A stretch of 39,543 bases of DNA from Lachnospiraceae bacterium (GTDB lineage: Bacteria; Bacillota; Clostridia; Lachnospirales; Lachnospiraceae): assembly GCA_017524035.1 (NCBI GenBank), contig JAFWUY010000030.1:1-39543 (forward strand), written 5' to 3'. Shown here in pieces: positions 8,383 through 16,724 of the stretch. The first letter of the stretch is position 1. Each line of letters opens with the position of its first letter. Made by a program: the position numbers and the translations under genes. The notes under the pieces were generated by a model. The model had not been told where the DNA came from. It searched no databases and saw only the letters and a list, made by a program, of their open reading frames with translations.

Positions 8383-9522
8383 CTACTTCCTGATATAATT
8401 TTCCGTTTCCTCTTCTATGTAGACGGAGAACGCCTTAACCTGGTCGCTGGGAACGTAATTCCTGTCATTGAAGAGATATTCATGCAGCCAGATAACATTG
8501 TCCTCAAGACTGATGGGAACAACACAGTCACCGTACGCTTTCAGGTTGGCTCCCGCCATCATGTCCATATTGGGGAAACCGCCGTCACGGACTATGTTGT
8601 AGCTCCTGACATTCAGGACCATATCGAGAAGGGTCTTCTCGTCAAAGCTGGTGTAGGTGTAGTTCATTACGTCCGTGAAGATATTGGTAAGTGTTGCCGG
8701 GTCGCGTGTCTGCGCCTCGGTGAGTATAGCCTCAAGAACCTCTCTCTGACGCTCGGTACGCTTGAAGTCGTTTCCGTCCGTATATCTGATCCTGCAGTAA
8801 GCGGCCGCCTGCATTCCGTTGAGAAGCTGGTATCCGGTATCCCTTACGGGAGTGATGCTGTCCTCGGGAAGTCCGATGGCCTGTGCAACCGCGATCTGGT
8901 AATTGTTAAGGTGGTCGATCTCATTGGATTCGACGTCTATCATGATCCCGCCGAGGTCATCAATCACCGTGGCAAGTGCCTTATAGCTTACGGTCACCCA
9001 GTTGGTTATGTTAAGATCGAGATTCGCATTGAGCATTGTAACGGCCTGGGTTGCTCCGCCCTTTGCATATGCGGCATTGCACTTATTGTAGCTGTCATTT
9101 CCGAGATTGAGGAATGTATCCCTGTAAACGGATACAAGGGTGACCTCGCCGGTCGCGTTGTTGATACTCGCGATCATTATGGTGTCACTCCTGTAGCCCT
9201 TGAGAAGATCACTTCCCTTGGAAGAAAGTGCATCCACGCCGAATAGAGCGATATTGGTATATCCGTCCATCGCACCGCCGTCAGCATTTCTCAGAACCGA
9301 ATCGGATATTCCGATATCGGAAGGGGAAAGATTTGCGACATCCGCATAGATGGGTCCTTCGTCATCGGTTGTCTGGGTATGCTTCATTACATAGTAAAGT
9401 ACGCCGATCATGCCGAGGATGATGATCACCTCGATGATGAATACGGCCATCTTTCTTTTGGTTCTGGCGCTCGAATTTTTACTTTTCTTAACGGTTCCCT
9501 TGGAACCTGAATTTGATGCCAT
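8383..9522 (-). CDS. LytR-CpsA-Psr (LCP) family glycopolymer transferase
   Basis: Attaches undecaprenyl-linked teichoic-acid-like or capsular polymers to peptidoglycan on the outer face of the membrane. A basic cytoplasmic N-terminus is followed by a membrane helix (about residues 25-46) and the LCP domain (about 85-290). Key motifs are YRSDTIMIASIN, the VYRDTF arginine motif and RIRYTDGNDFKRTERQR, which bind the polyprenyl pyrophosphate. The ATG at 9522 is preferred over an in-frame start 45 bases upstream: it has TTAGGAG just before it, and the longer form would overlap the end of the wbaP-like gene. Its position beside the initiating transferase and Wzm/Wzt exporter suggests it is the ligase for this locus's polysaccharide. 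Confidence 0.93.
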   Translation of the reverse strand: MASNSGSKGTVKKSKNSSARTKRKMAVFIIEVIIILGMIGVLYYVMKHTQTTDDEGPIYADVANLSPSDIGISDSVLRNADGGAMDGYTNIALFGVDALSSKGSDLLKGYRSDTIMIASINNATGEVTLVSVYRDTFLNLGNDSYNKCNAAYAKGGATQAVTMLNANLDLNITNWVTVSYKALATVIDDLGGIMIDVESNEIDHLNNYQIAVAQAIGLPEDSITPVRDTGYQLLNGMQAAAYCRIRYTDGNDFKRTERQREVLEAILTEAQTRDPATLTNIFTDVMNYTYTSFDEKTLLDMVLNVRSYNIVRDGGFPNMDMMAGANLKAYGDCVVPISLEDNVIWLHEYLFNDRNYVPSDQVKAFSVYIEEETENYIRK

Positions 9523-9544
9523 AATTACTCCTAAGCTTTCCGGA

Positions 9545-10947
9545 TCAATATGCGTTCTTGTTGACAAATCCCGTGATGAACGTCATCAGGATTATCTTTA
9601 TATCAAAGAGAAAACTCCAGTTCTCAATATAGTAGATATCGTACTCGACTCTCTTTCTGATCGAAGTGTCTCCCCTGAGGCCGTTGACCTGTGCCCAGCC
9701 GGTAAGACCGGGACGGACCTGGTGCTTTACATTGTACCTGGGGATCTCCTCCATGAACTTCTCAACGAACTGGGGGCGCTCGGGTCTGGGGCCTACGAGG
9801 CTCATATCTCCCTTAAGGATGTTGAAAAGCTGGGGAAGCTCGTCGATGCTGGTCTTTCTGATGAATCTTCCGACGGATGTGACTCTGGGGTCGTTCTTGG
9901 TGGTCCAGCCCTTCTTTTCTTTCTTTTCACTCTGAACCTTCATTGAACGGAACTTGTACATCTTGAAGGGCTTGTTGTGAAGTCCGATCCTCTCCTGCTT
10001 GAAGATGATGGGGCCCTTGCTGGTCAGTTTTATAAGTATTGCGACAACAAGCATAAGGGGCGAGGTGATGACAATGCCCAAAAATGCGGCAAAAATATCA
10101 AAAACCCTCTTTACGAAGATGTTACCGCTGTTTGTAAGGGGCACATAGCGGATGTTGATGACGGGAAGTCCGCCGATATCTTCGGTATAGGGCCTTGTCG
10201 GAATAACGCTGTTATAGTCGGGTACGAACTTAGTGTGTACACCGAATTTTTCGCAGATGCTTACGGTTTCTTCGAGCTTTTCGTAATCCTCGAGAGGGAG
10301 GGCTATGACAATCTCGTCAAGCTTATGCTCCGGAAGGATGTATTCGAGGTTTCCAAGGGTGCCGAGCACCTTTACCCCGTGATACATGGCGCCTGCCGGG
10401 ACATGTTCATCGAGTACGCCGACGACATTGTAGCCCCACTGGGGATTCTCCCTGATGCGGTCCATATAGTTCTCCGCCGCCCTGGAGTATCCGACCAGGA
10501 GCACGTGCTTGATATTGTATCCTTTTTTCCTGAAGGTCTTGAGGACAGCCCTGAGGACGGATCTGTACAGGCTTCCGAAGAAAATATTGAGGAGACAGAA
10601 GGTACACAGAACGCCACGGGAGTAGTTGATGTCACGGGTGAAGTTGTATACAAAGAGAAGCAGAGCCAGCAGTCCGATGATTTGGCCTTGATCAGATCGA
10701 AAAGCTCCCACTGCTGCCTTCCCGTCCTGCGGGATGTGTAGATATCGCAGAAGCTGTATATGAGTATGAATCCTGGAATTACGAAAGGAAGGATCTCATA
10801 GTAATACTCGATCCCCAGGAAATAGATCCACTCGGGAGGTCTGACAAAGAAATACAAATGGAATGCAAGGACCATTGATACGGCTACAATGACCGCATCA
10901 ATCAGAACGTTGATCCTATTCAGGATGTGCTGGTTATCTCTGATCAT
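9545..10947 (-). pseudogene. Frameshifted undecaprenyl-phosphate sugar phosphotransferase (WbaP/CpsE-like)
   Basis: Initiating enzyme that transfers a sugar-1-phosphate to undecaprenyl phosphate. An ATG at 10947 with GGAG upstream opens a reading frame with the expected N-terminal membrane helices that runs in register to LFDLIKA. At 10681-10683 the normal continuation (IIGLLALLLFVYNF) lies in the -1 frame, which then runs without interruption to 9545. That frame includes the CoA-binding-like domain (HVLLVGYSRAAENY) and the catalytic PF02397 domain (KRVFDIFAA, FKQERIG, KFRSMK, GDMSLVGPRPE, RPGLTGWAQV). Joined, the product is about 467 residues, a normal length. Adding one A to the AAA run restores a single frame. 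It could be a real inactivating deletion, a sequencing or assembly error, or, less likely, ribosomal frameshifting: no X-XXY-YYZ slippery heptamer is present. Confidence 0.9.
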
Positions 10948-11045
10948 TCCCCTGACTCCAATCCACCTACGATTTTACAACATTTGGAGGACTTAAGACA
11001 GTTAAGGGGGATTTTTTAAACATTTCTTAATAAATGGAAACAGGG

Positions 11046-11078
11046 GGGTGAACAGGGGGACGGTTCCTCCGTTCACCC
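11046..11078. repeat. REP-like palindromic repeat (best-preserved copy)
   Basis: An imperfect hairpin begins GGGTGAAC-AGGGGGACGG and ends TTCCTCC-GTTCACCC, with an outer 8-bp perfect stem. It lies between the wbaP-like gene start and the preceding GT2 stop, in the 140-bp spacer 10948-11087, which otherwise has no recognisable content. The same unit recurs at 13526 and 13564. Confidence 0.75.
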
Positions 11079-11087
11079 GTTTTTCAC

Positions 11088-12062
11088 TCAGGTATCCCTG
11101 AGGACAGAGAAGATGTTCTTAAGAAGGATGAGTTCGATAAGGGCAAGCCTGGGAATGATCTTCGTAAATCCTTTGAATCTGTTTCCCCGGCCCTTGCCGA
11201 AGCACTTTTTGATGCCCTCGGAAAGCCCTTTCAGATAATCCCTGCCAAGCCCCATTCTGATGAAGAAAGTCGTCTTGACAATGAAGCCCGTGACAAGAAA
11301 AGGAAAATTCAATAACAACTGTATTGCTGACATGTTCTTGAATACAACATAGATGTTATTTTGAGCCGAAAAAATTACCTTACGGCTGTTATATTTCGAT
11401 CCGGTGGTAGCCGAACCGTAATGAACCACTACAGCATTTGGATCATACTTGTTATTGAATCCGTGAAGAAGTGCTCTCCAGCAGACATCCAGATCCTCGA
11501 GATACATAAAGTGTAAAGGGTCAAAATAACCTACGATATCAAATAGTTCTCTTCTGTAGATTGCAGCACCGGCGCAGGTTGAGAAGACTTTACAGGGTTT
11601 GCCGTAACGGGAAGCTCTCCTTCCTTTTCCCCTCGATCTGGACCATCCGAGAGCGCAATATATATCCCCGGCGCTGTCCATAAGATCTTCGTTATCCCAC
11701 ATCCTCATCGATGCGGAAACAGAAAAACATTTGTTATCATTTCGTATGGTATTATATAAAGACTGGACAAATCCGGGTTTTGTCTTCGTATCGTTGTTTA
11801 ATAAAATAACATACGGTGTTTCAGATGCCCGAATGCCCGTATTTACTGCATTTGGGAAGCCTCCGTTCTTTTCGAGGGCTATCATTTGGACGTCCGGATA
11901 CCCTTTTACGATCTCCCTGCTGCTGTCGGTCGATGCATCGTCCACAACAATAATATCATATGTTATTGCTGCATTCTGAACAGAGGGCCTGAGTGAATCA
12001 AGGCAGCCCTTAAGGAATTTCTCACCGTTGTAATTAGGGATAACTATTGTTACTTTATTCAT
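11088..12062 (-). CDS. GT2-family glycosyltransferase (WbbL/rhamnosyltransferase-like)
   Basis: A 324-residue cytoplasmic enzyme that extends the lipid-linked glycan. GT-A landmarks: VIPNYNGEKFL at the N-terminus, the nucleotide-binding VVDDAS (about 40-45), LLNNDT as the metal-binding region near residue 92, and YLEDLDVCWR containing the catalytic ED near residue 185. This motif set is shared with WbbL-type rhamnosyltransferases. Hydrophobic stretches near the C-terminus may give peripheral membrane association. The ATG overlaps the stop of the upstream GT2 gene (ATGA), indicating translational coupling. The acceptor is not determinable from sequence. Confidence 0.9.
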   Translation of the reverse strand: MNKVTIVIPNYNGEKFLKGCLDSLRPSVQNAAITYDIIVVDDASTDSSREIVKGYPDVQMIALEKNGGFPNAVNTGIRASETPYVILLNNDTKTKPGFVQSLYNTIRNDNKCFSVSASMRMWDNEDLMDSAGDIYCALGWSRSRGKGRRASRYGKPCKVFSTCAGAAIYRRELFDIVGYFDPLHFMYLEDLDVCWRALLHGFNNKYDPNAVVVHYGSATTGSKYNSRKVIFSAQNNIYVVFKNMSAIQLLLNFPFLVTGFIVKTTFFIRMGLGRDYLKGLSEGIKKCFGKGRGNRFKGFTKIIPRLALIELILLKNIFSVLRDT

Positions 12063-13462
12063 CTGACTACCTGCCAGCAGGGATAATAGAGTAATCCGTA
12101 GCCGGCATTCCTTATCCTGGCGGAAAGCTCCATGCTCATCTCGATAACATCTCCCTCGGGAAGCAGTGTCTTGGCATCGAAAACCTTCTCTCCATCCTGT
12201 GGAGGTCTTCCGGTCTCGTGAGGTCTGAGTGAGATCATTCCCGGAGTCCTGTGCTCTGAATACTTAACTCCCGTGATCTTATAGAACTCGTCGTGAAACT
12301 CGGGATTCAGTCTTATGCATCTGATATCGAGGGCGCTGGCCGACTGCTGGCACATTGCCCTGTGGAAATATCCGGTGTATCCGACGGGCAGACCGTCATA
12401 GAGGATTTTTCCCTCCTTATCCATGATACCGCCGCAGATCCTGCCCCTGTGGGCATCGGTCACGACTCTGCCGCCTACGGCTCCGAGATCGGGTCTGCTC
12501 TCAAATATATCACCGCGGTAGCGGAATTCGTAATATCCCACATTTCTGAGGTTATAGATATCCGCCTTGATGTCAAAGGCTGCCGCATGGTCCTCGAGAG
12601 CCCTGATACCTGCATCGTAAGCATAGAGCTTGCCGGATGTGTTGGAGGAGGTGGAAGCGGGGCTTATTCTCCAGTGGTAAAGGACCTGGGGAACATGGCT
12701 GAAGCCCGCCCCCTCACGCATAGCCCTGAGGAGCAGGTCGTAATCCTGCGCACCGTCGTATTCGGACCTGAAGCCGAGCTTTTTCATAAGCGAAGCCTTC
12801 ATTACGGTCAGGTGGCAGATATAGTTATTGTTCAGAAGAAGGTTGGGGTCAAAATCGGGCTTGGAATTTCTTTCGGTGTAGTCCCTGCCCGAAGCACCTG
12901 TTTTGTCCTCGTCCGAGTAGATGACATCCGGCTCTTTGCCGATCCTCTTGGAATAGCTGATGATGTTCTCCACTATCCGCAGAAGAGCATCGGGAGTAAG
13001 AAGATCGTCATGATCAAGAAGAGCGATATATTCGCCGCTTGCCTCCTTAAGGGCTTCGTTTGTATTCTCCGAGATGCCCTTATTTGAAGGAAGGGATATG
13101 TATTTTACCCTGACATCGCCGAATTCATCGCAGATCGCCCTGAGAACGGTCTTATCCTCGGAAGCATCGGCGATTATGAGCTCGAGCTTATCATAAGCCT
13201 GGGCCAGAACACTCTCCGCCATCTCCCTGAAAAATACGGGATCCGTATTATATGCGGGAACAAGCACGGAAATAAGAGGGGATTTGGAAAGCCTTTCCGA
13301 AAGTCTCCTCATGACCGAGATCTCATATTCCGTGGGTCTGCGGTAATCGGAGCCGCGCTTTCCTTTTACGGCCAAGCTCTCCGATATCTCAAGGATCCCG
13401 GCCTTTACGCCGTTCCTTGACATATACCCCATACTTCTTTTTGCTGCTGAGATAATATCCAT
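12059..13462 (-). CDS. GT2-family glycosyltransferase with degenerate second half
   Basis: 467 residues. After about 75 residues of helical N-terminus, a complete GT-A domain shows SVLVPAYNTD, IIADAS, LLDHDDLLTPDAL, YSDEDKTG, QDYDLLLR and HVPQVLYHWR. The C-terminal 150 residues (from AVGGRVV, with GICGGIMDKEG-like spacing) resemble the linker seen between two tandem GT2 domains in large rhamnan-type glycosyltransferases, but the second catalytic domain is shrunken and lacks a DxD or ED motif. Either the C-terminal half is a relic or it has become a non-catalytic module. The chosen ATG has no ribosome site and lies 8 bases after a terminator-like hairpin; alternatives are Met11 or Met14. The stop overlaps the next GT2 by 4 bp. 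Confidence 0.85.
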   Translation of the reverse strand: MDIISAAKRSMGYMSRNGVKAGILEISESLAVKGKRGSDYRRPTEYEISVMRRLSERLSKSPLISVLVPAYNTDPVFFREMAESVLAQAYDKLELIIADASEDKTVLRAICDEFGDVRVKYISLPSNKGISENTNEALKEASGEYIALLDHDDLLTPDALLRIVENIISYSKRIGKEPDVIYSDEDKTGASGRDYTERNSKPDFDPNLLLNNNYICHLTVMKASLMKKLGFRSEYDGAQDYDLLLRAMREGAGFSHVPQVLYHWRISPASTSSNTSGKLYAYDAGIRALEDHAAAFDIKADIYNLRNVGYYEFRYRGDIFESRPDLGAVGGRVVTDAHRGRICGGIMDKEGKILYDGLPVGYTGYFHRAMCQQSASALDIRCIRLNPEFHDEFYKITGVKYSEHRTPGMISLRPHETGRPPQDGEKVFDAKTLLPEGDVIEMSMELSARIRNAGYGLLYYPCWQVVR

Positions 13463-13470
13463 ATCAGTTT

Positions 13471-13506
13471 AAAAACGGGACGGTTTCCGGGTAAGAAAAC
13501 CGCCCC
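13471..13506 (-). terminator. Terminator-like hairpin immediately before a glycosyltransferase start
   Basis: On the minus strand GGGGCGGTTT pairs with AAACCGTCCC (one bulge) and is followed by TTTTT. This is a classic intrinsic terminator, but the ATG of the next gene lies only 8 bases further on. A TATAAT on the same strand at 13514-13509 would place the hairpin in a short leader, so it may be an attenuator as well as the end of the phosphoglucomutase transcript. Confidence 0.6.
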
Positions 13507-13525
13507 TCATTATAATTTTATTTCC

Positions 13526-13554
13526 GGTGAACAGAGGGACCGTCCCCTCGTTCC
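13526..13554. repeat. REP-like palindromic repeat, first of a tandem pair (3'-truncated)
   Basis: GGTGAACAGAGGGACCGTCC then CCTCGTTCC. The final ACC seen in the neighbouring copy is missing. Both copies are preceded by TTTCCGGTGAAC, so the pair is a direct repeat with a period of 38 bp. Confidence 0.7.
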
Positions 13555-13563
13555 ATAATTTCC

Positions 13564-13595
13564 GGTGAACGGAGGAACCGTCCCCTCGTTCACCC
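13564..13595. repeat. REP-like palindromic repeat, second of a tandem pair
   Basis: GGTGAACGGAGGAACCGTCC then CCTCGTTCACCC. The outer GGTGAAC/GTTCACC stem is perfect. It lies 12 bp past the phosphoglucomutase stop codon and so could also stabilise or terminate that transcript. Confidence 0.75.
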
Positions 13596-13606
13596 CTGTT
13601 TAAGGT

Positions 13607-15334
13607 TTATTCGAAAGCCTTAACGCCCTCGGTAAGAGCTGCCGACTTGGCTGCGGCGTCTTCAAGGCTTGTTCCCTTAACGCCCATATAGAACTTGATC
13701 TTGGGCTCGGTTCCGGAAGGTCTTACGCAGCACCAGTTGTCATCGGGAAGGTCGAAATAAAGGACATTGGATGAAGGAAGTCCCGTGGTGCTCTTCTCTC
13801 CCGTCTTCATATCGATGACGACATCCTTCTTGTAATCCCTGAACCTGAGGACTTCGAACTCTCCGAACGCCTTGGGAGGATTGTTTCTGAGCTTGTCCAT
13901 AAGTGCGGCGATCTGCTCGGCGCCCTCTGCGCCCTTCATGGTAAGGGTGAACTGGGTCTCCTTGAAATATCCGTACTTTTCATAAACTTCGATCATGAAA
14001 TCCCAGAGGGTCTTACCTTGCTTCTTAAGCCAGGAAGCAACCTCGCAGAGCATCTCTACGGCTACGATCGCATCCTTGTCTCTTGCATGGGTTCCGACGA
14101 GGCATCCGTAGGATTCCTCAAGACCGAATACATAGTTATTGTCCTTATTTCCGTTCTGCTCGAAGATCTTGATCTGCTCTCCGATGTACTTAAATCCGGT
14201 GAGGACCTCGATGAGCTTTACGCCGTAAGCCTTGGTCATCGGGAAGGTCATGTTGGTGGTAACAATGGTGGTTACCAGGGTGGGATTGGGAGGCATGATT
14301 CCGAGTGCGGTGCGCTCCCTGAGGATGTACTCAGCGATAAGCATTCCGGACATGTTTCCGGTAAATGCGACATACTCGCCGGTTTTGCTGTCCTTCGCAT
14401 ATACGCCGAGACGGTCGGCATCGGGATCGGTGGCAAGAACGATATCGGCATCCTTTTCCTTGGCAAGCTTAAGAGCGAGCTCGAAAGCCTTGGGATCTTC
14501 GGGATTGGGATATGCGAGAGTGGTGAACTCGGGATCGGGTCCTACCTGCTCGGGAACAACATAAACATTCTTGTATCCGAGCTCTTCAAGGATGCGTCTT
14601 ACGGGCTTGTTGCCGGTTCCGCAGAAAGGTGTGTAGACGATCTTGATGTCACCCGCAACTTCCCTTATGATCTCGGGATGAAGGCTCTGCTTCTTGAGCT
14701 CGACCATGTACTTGTCGTCGATCTCTTTTCCGATGGAGATGTAAAGACCCTGCTCAAGCGCATCATCCTTGTCCATGGTCTTGCAGTCGCTGTACTCCTT
14801 GATCGCAAAGACCTCACCGATGATACCTGTGTCGTGAGGAGGGGTTACCTGCGCGCCGTCTTCCCAGTAAACCTTGTATCCGTTGTACTCGGGGGGATTG
14901 TGGCTTGCGGTTATATTGATACCTGCCGTGCATCTGAGTTCCCTGAGAGCAAAGGAAAGCTCGGGAGTGGGTCTGAGTTCATCGAAAACGTAAGCCTTGA
15001 TGCCGTTTGCTGCAAGGCAGAGAGCGGCAACATCGGCAAATTCGGGGCTCATGCGTCTGCAGTCAAAAGAGATCGCAACGCCCTTGGACTGGGTTCCCGC
15101 CTTTATGATGTAATTGGCAAGTCCCTGGGTAGCCTTTCTTACGGTATAGACGTTCATACGGTTGGAACCCGCACCGATGACGCCCCTGAGGCCTCCGGTA
15201 CCGAATTCAAGTTCTCTGTAAAAGCGGTCCTCGATCTCCTTTTCATCATTTCTGATCGCAAGAAGTTCCTGCTTTGTAGCCTCGTCAAAATAATCATCGC
15301 TAAGCCACTTTTCAAACTCTTCTCTGTAACCCAT
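13607..15334 (-). CDS. pgm: Phosphoglucomutase / phosphomannomutase (alpha-D-phosphohexomutase)
   Basis: Interconverts glucose-6-phosphate and glucose-1-phosphate (or the mannose forms), supplying glucose-1-phosphate to RfbA in this locus. From the ATG at 15334 it is 575 residues, the length of the large PgcA/PGM2-type enzymes. Motifs in order: FGTGGLRG near residue 45, the phosphoserine loop TASHNPPEYNGYK (S144), the metal site DPDADRLG near 300, the sugar-specificity GLEESYGC, and the phosphate-binding RPSGTEPKIKFY near the C-terminus. GGAGG 5 bases before this ATG decides the start against an upstream TTG. It is separated from the Wzt-like gene by a 168-bp spacer with a weak hairpin (GCGGAT...ATCCGC) and AT-rich sequence, so it may have its own promoter. 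Confidence 0.95.
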   Translation of the reverse strand: MGYREEFEKWLSDDYFDEATKQELLAIRNDEKEIEDRFYRELEFGTGGLRGVIGAGSNRMNVYTVRKATQGLANYIIKAGTQSKGVAISFDCRRMSPEFADVAALCLAANGIKAYVFDELRPTPELSFALRELRCTAGINITASHNPPEYNGYKVYWEDGAQVTPPHDTGIIGEVFAIKEYSDCKTMDKDDALEQGLYISIGKEIDDKYMVELKKQSLHPEIIREVAGDIKIVYTPFCGTGNKPVRRILEELGYKNVYVVPEQVGPDPEFTTLAYPNPEDPKAFELALKLAKEKDADIVLATDPDADRLGVYAKDSKTGEYVAFTGNMSGMLIAEYILRERTALGIMPPNPTLVTTIVTTNMTFPMTKAYGVKLIEVLTGFKYIGEQIKIFEQNGNKDNNYVFGLEESYGCLVGTHARDKDAIVAVEMLCEVASWLKKQGKTLWDFMIEVYEKYGYFKETQFTLTMKGAEGAEQIAALMDKLRNNPPKAFGEFEVLRFRDYKKDVVIDMKTGEKSTTGLPSSNVLYFDLPDDNWCCVRPSGTEPKIKFYMGVKGTSLEDAAAKSAALTEGVKAFE

Positions 15335-15502
15335 GTGCGCCTCCAAATTATTCGTGATATTTTGCTTCCGGTTAAAGAAACCCGGAAAGGAACTGAAACT
15401 GATTTAATGATACAACTTTAAAAACTCTTTTTCTATATTAAATGAGATTAAGCGGATCCGGGCGGGCATTGCCTTACAATACGTACGAATGCTCATCCGC
15501 CG

Positions 15503-16720
15503 CTATCTCCTGACGGTGATCTTGTAGTCACTGTCGAAGAAGCCCACGGTATCGGAATCCGAAATGACGTTGATGCTCAGGATATCGTAGAGTCTGTGGT
15601 AGACCGCAAATTCCCCGTTCTCAAATCCGGTGACTCCGAGCGAGATAAGGTACTCACCGCCCTGAAGCATCATCTTCTGGGTAAAGGAGATCTCAATCTC
15701 GTCACCCTTCTTCACACTCTCGTTAAATGTCTTACTGACAAGAGTATTTGTCCCTGTTATCTCCACGCCCCGGACATTCTTGACCGAGCATGCGAAGATC
15801 GGCGCCTGAATGTCATCATCTATCCGGACCTTCATGGTAACCGTGTATTCGGTTCCCTTTTCGACCGCATTGGTCCTGATGCCTTTGGAATCGGTTATGG
15901 CAAATTCCTTGATGAAAGCCTTTCCGTTTCCGTATTCGAGAACATCGTTTTCGTTGGTCTCTGCAATCTTCGCCTGATCGCCGCCCGCAAGGATCTGCTT
16001 ATACTTGTCGATCATCTCCTTGGGAGAACCGCTTCCGATCATCTCACCGTTGTTGAGAAGATATACCCTGTCACAGTACCTTGAGATGCTGCTTAGGTCG
16101 TGGCTTACGAAAAGGATCGTCTTGCCCTTCTTTTTGAACTCCTCGAATTTACGGTAACACTTTGCCTGGAAGAATACGTCTCCCACGCTGAGCGCCTCGT
16201 CTACGATGAGTATCTCCGGATCTATGTTGATGGAAACCGCAAAAGCAAGACGCACGAACATACCGCTCGAATATGTCTTGCAGGGCTGATAAACATAATC
16301 GCCTATATCGGCAAAGGAAAGAATATCGTCAAGCTTCTTATCGATCTCTTCCTTGGAAAAGCCCATCATGGTACCGTTGAGATAGATATTCTCGATACCG
16401 TTGTAATCCATGTTGAAGCCCGCACCGAGTTCAAGAAGCGCGGAGATCCTTCCGTTTACCTCAACCTCTCCCGCCGTGGGTGTGAGTACTCCGGTAAGTA
16501 TCTTGAGAAGTGTGGACTTACCCGAACCGTTTGTTCCTATGATGCCGACGGTCTCGCCCTTCTTTACCTCAAAGTCCACGCCCTTTAAGGCATAGTGAAA
16601 CTTGAAGCGTTCCTTCTTTCCGGAAAGCCCGAGTGCATCGAGCATACGGTCGCGGTTGCGCTCGTAGAGCTTGTATCTTTTTTCAATTTTGGTCGCCCTT
16701 ACGGCAAATTCTTCTGACAT
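15503..16720 (-). CDS. Polysaccharide ABC exporter ATPase, Wzt/TagH/RfbE type
   Basis: Powers export of a lipid-linked polysaccharide with the permease encoded just upstream. The nucleotide-binding domain has Walker A GTNGSGKST, signature YSSGMFVRLAFA, Walker B ILIVDEALSVGD and the switch histidine in FVSHD. Residues from about 260 form a C-terminal beta-rich extension like the Wzt C-terminal carbohydrate-binding domain, which in characterised systems selects the finished glycan. I choose the ATG at 16720, 5 bp after the permease stop; a TTG at 16741 would add seven residues and overlap it. The ribosome site is poor either way, suggesting translational coupling. Confidence 0.93.
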   Translation of the reverse strand: MSEEFAVRATKIEKRYKLYERNRDRMLDALGLSGKKERFKFHYALKGVDFEVKKGETVGIIGTNGSGKSTLLKILTGVLTPTAGEVEVNGRISALLELGAGFNMDYNGIENIYLNGTMMGFSKEEIDKKLDDILSFADIGDYVYQPCKTYSSGMFVRLAFAVSINIDPEILIVDEALSVGDVFFQAKCYRKFEEFKKKGKTILFVSHDLSSISRYCDRVYLLNNGEMIGSGSPKEMIDKYKQILAGGDQAKIAETNENDVLEYGNGKAFIKEFAITDSKGIRTNAVEKGTEYTVTMKVRIDDDIQAPIFACSVKNVRGVEITGTNTLVSKTFNESVKKGDEIEISFTQKMMLQGGEYLISLGVTGFENGEFAVYHRLYDILSINVISDSDTVGFFDSDYKITVRR

Positions 16721-16724
16721 CTCT

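Noticed and set aside
9523..9567. Longer LCP protein starting inside the wbaP-like gene
   Set aside because: The extension overlaps the neighbouring gene and lacks a ribosome site, while the ATG at 9522 has TTAGGAG at proper spacing.
10678..10690. Programmed -1 frameshift site in wbaP
   Set aside because: No X-XXY-YYZ heptamer and no clear stimulatory SD or hairpin at the right distance were found. A one-base deletion or read error is simpler.
10372..10947. A separate 191-residue protein
   Set aside because: Only its first ~88 residues are sensible membrane sequence. The rest is out-of-frame translation of the wbaP-like gene after the frameshift.
14018..15421. 467-residue plus-strand frame opposite phosphoglucomutase
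   Set aside because: It has no domain character and mirrors a well-conserved enzyme on the other strand; it is a codon-usage shadow, as are the long frames at 18331-19398, 12293-13087 and 35000-35821.
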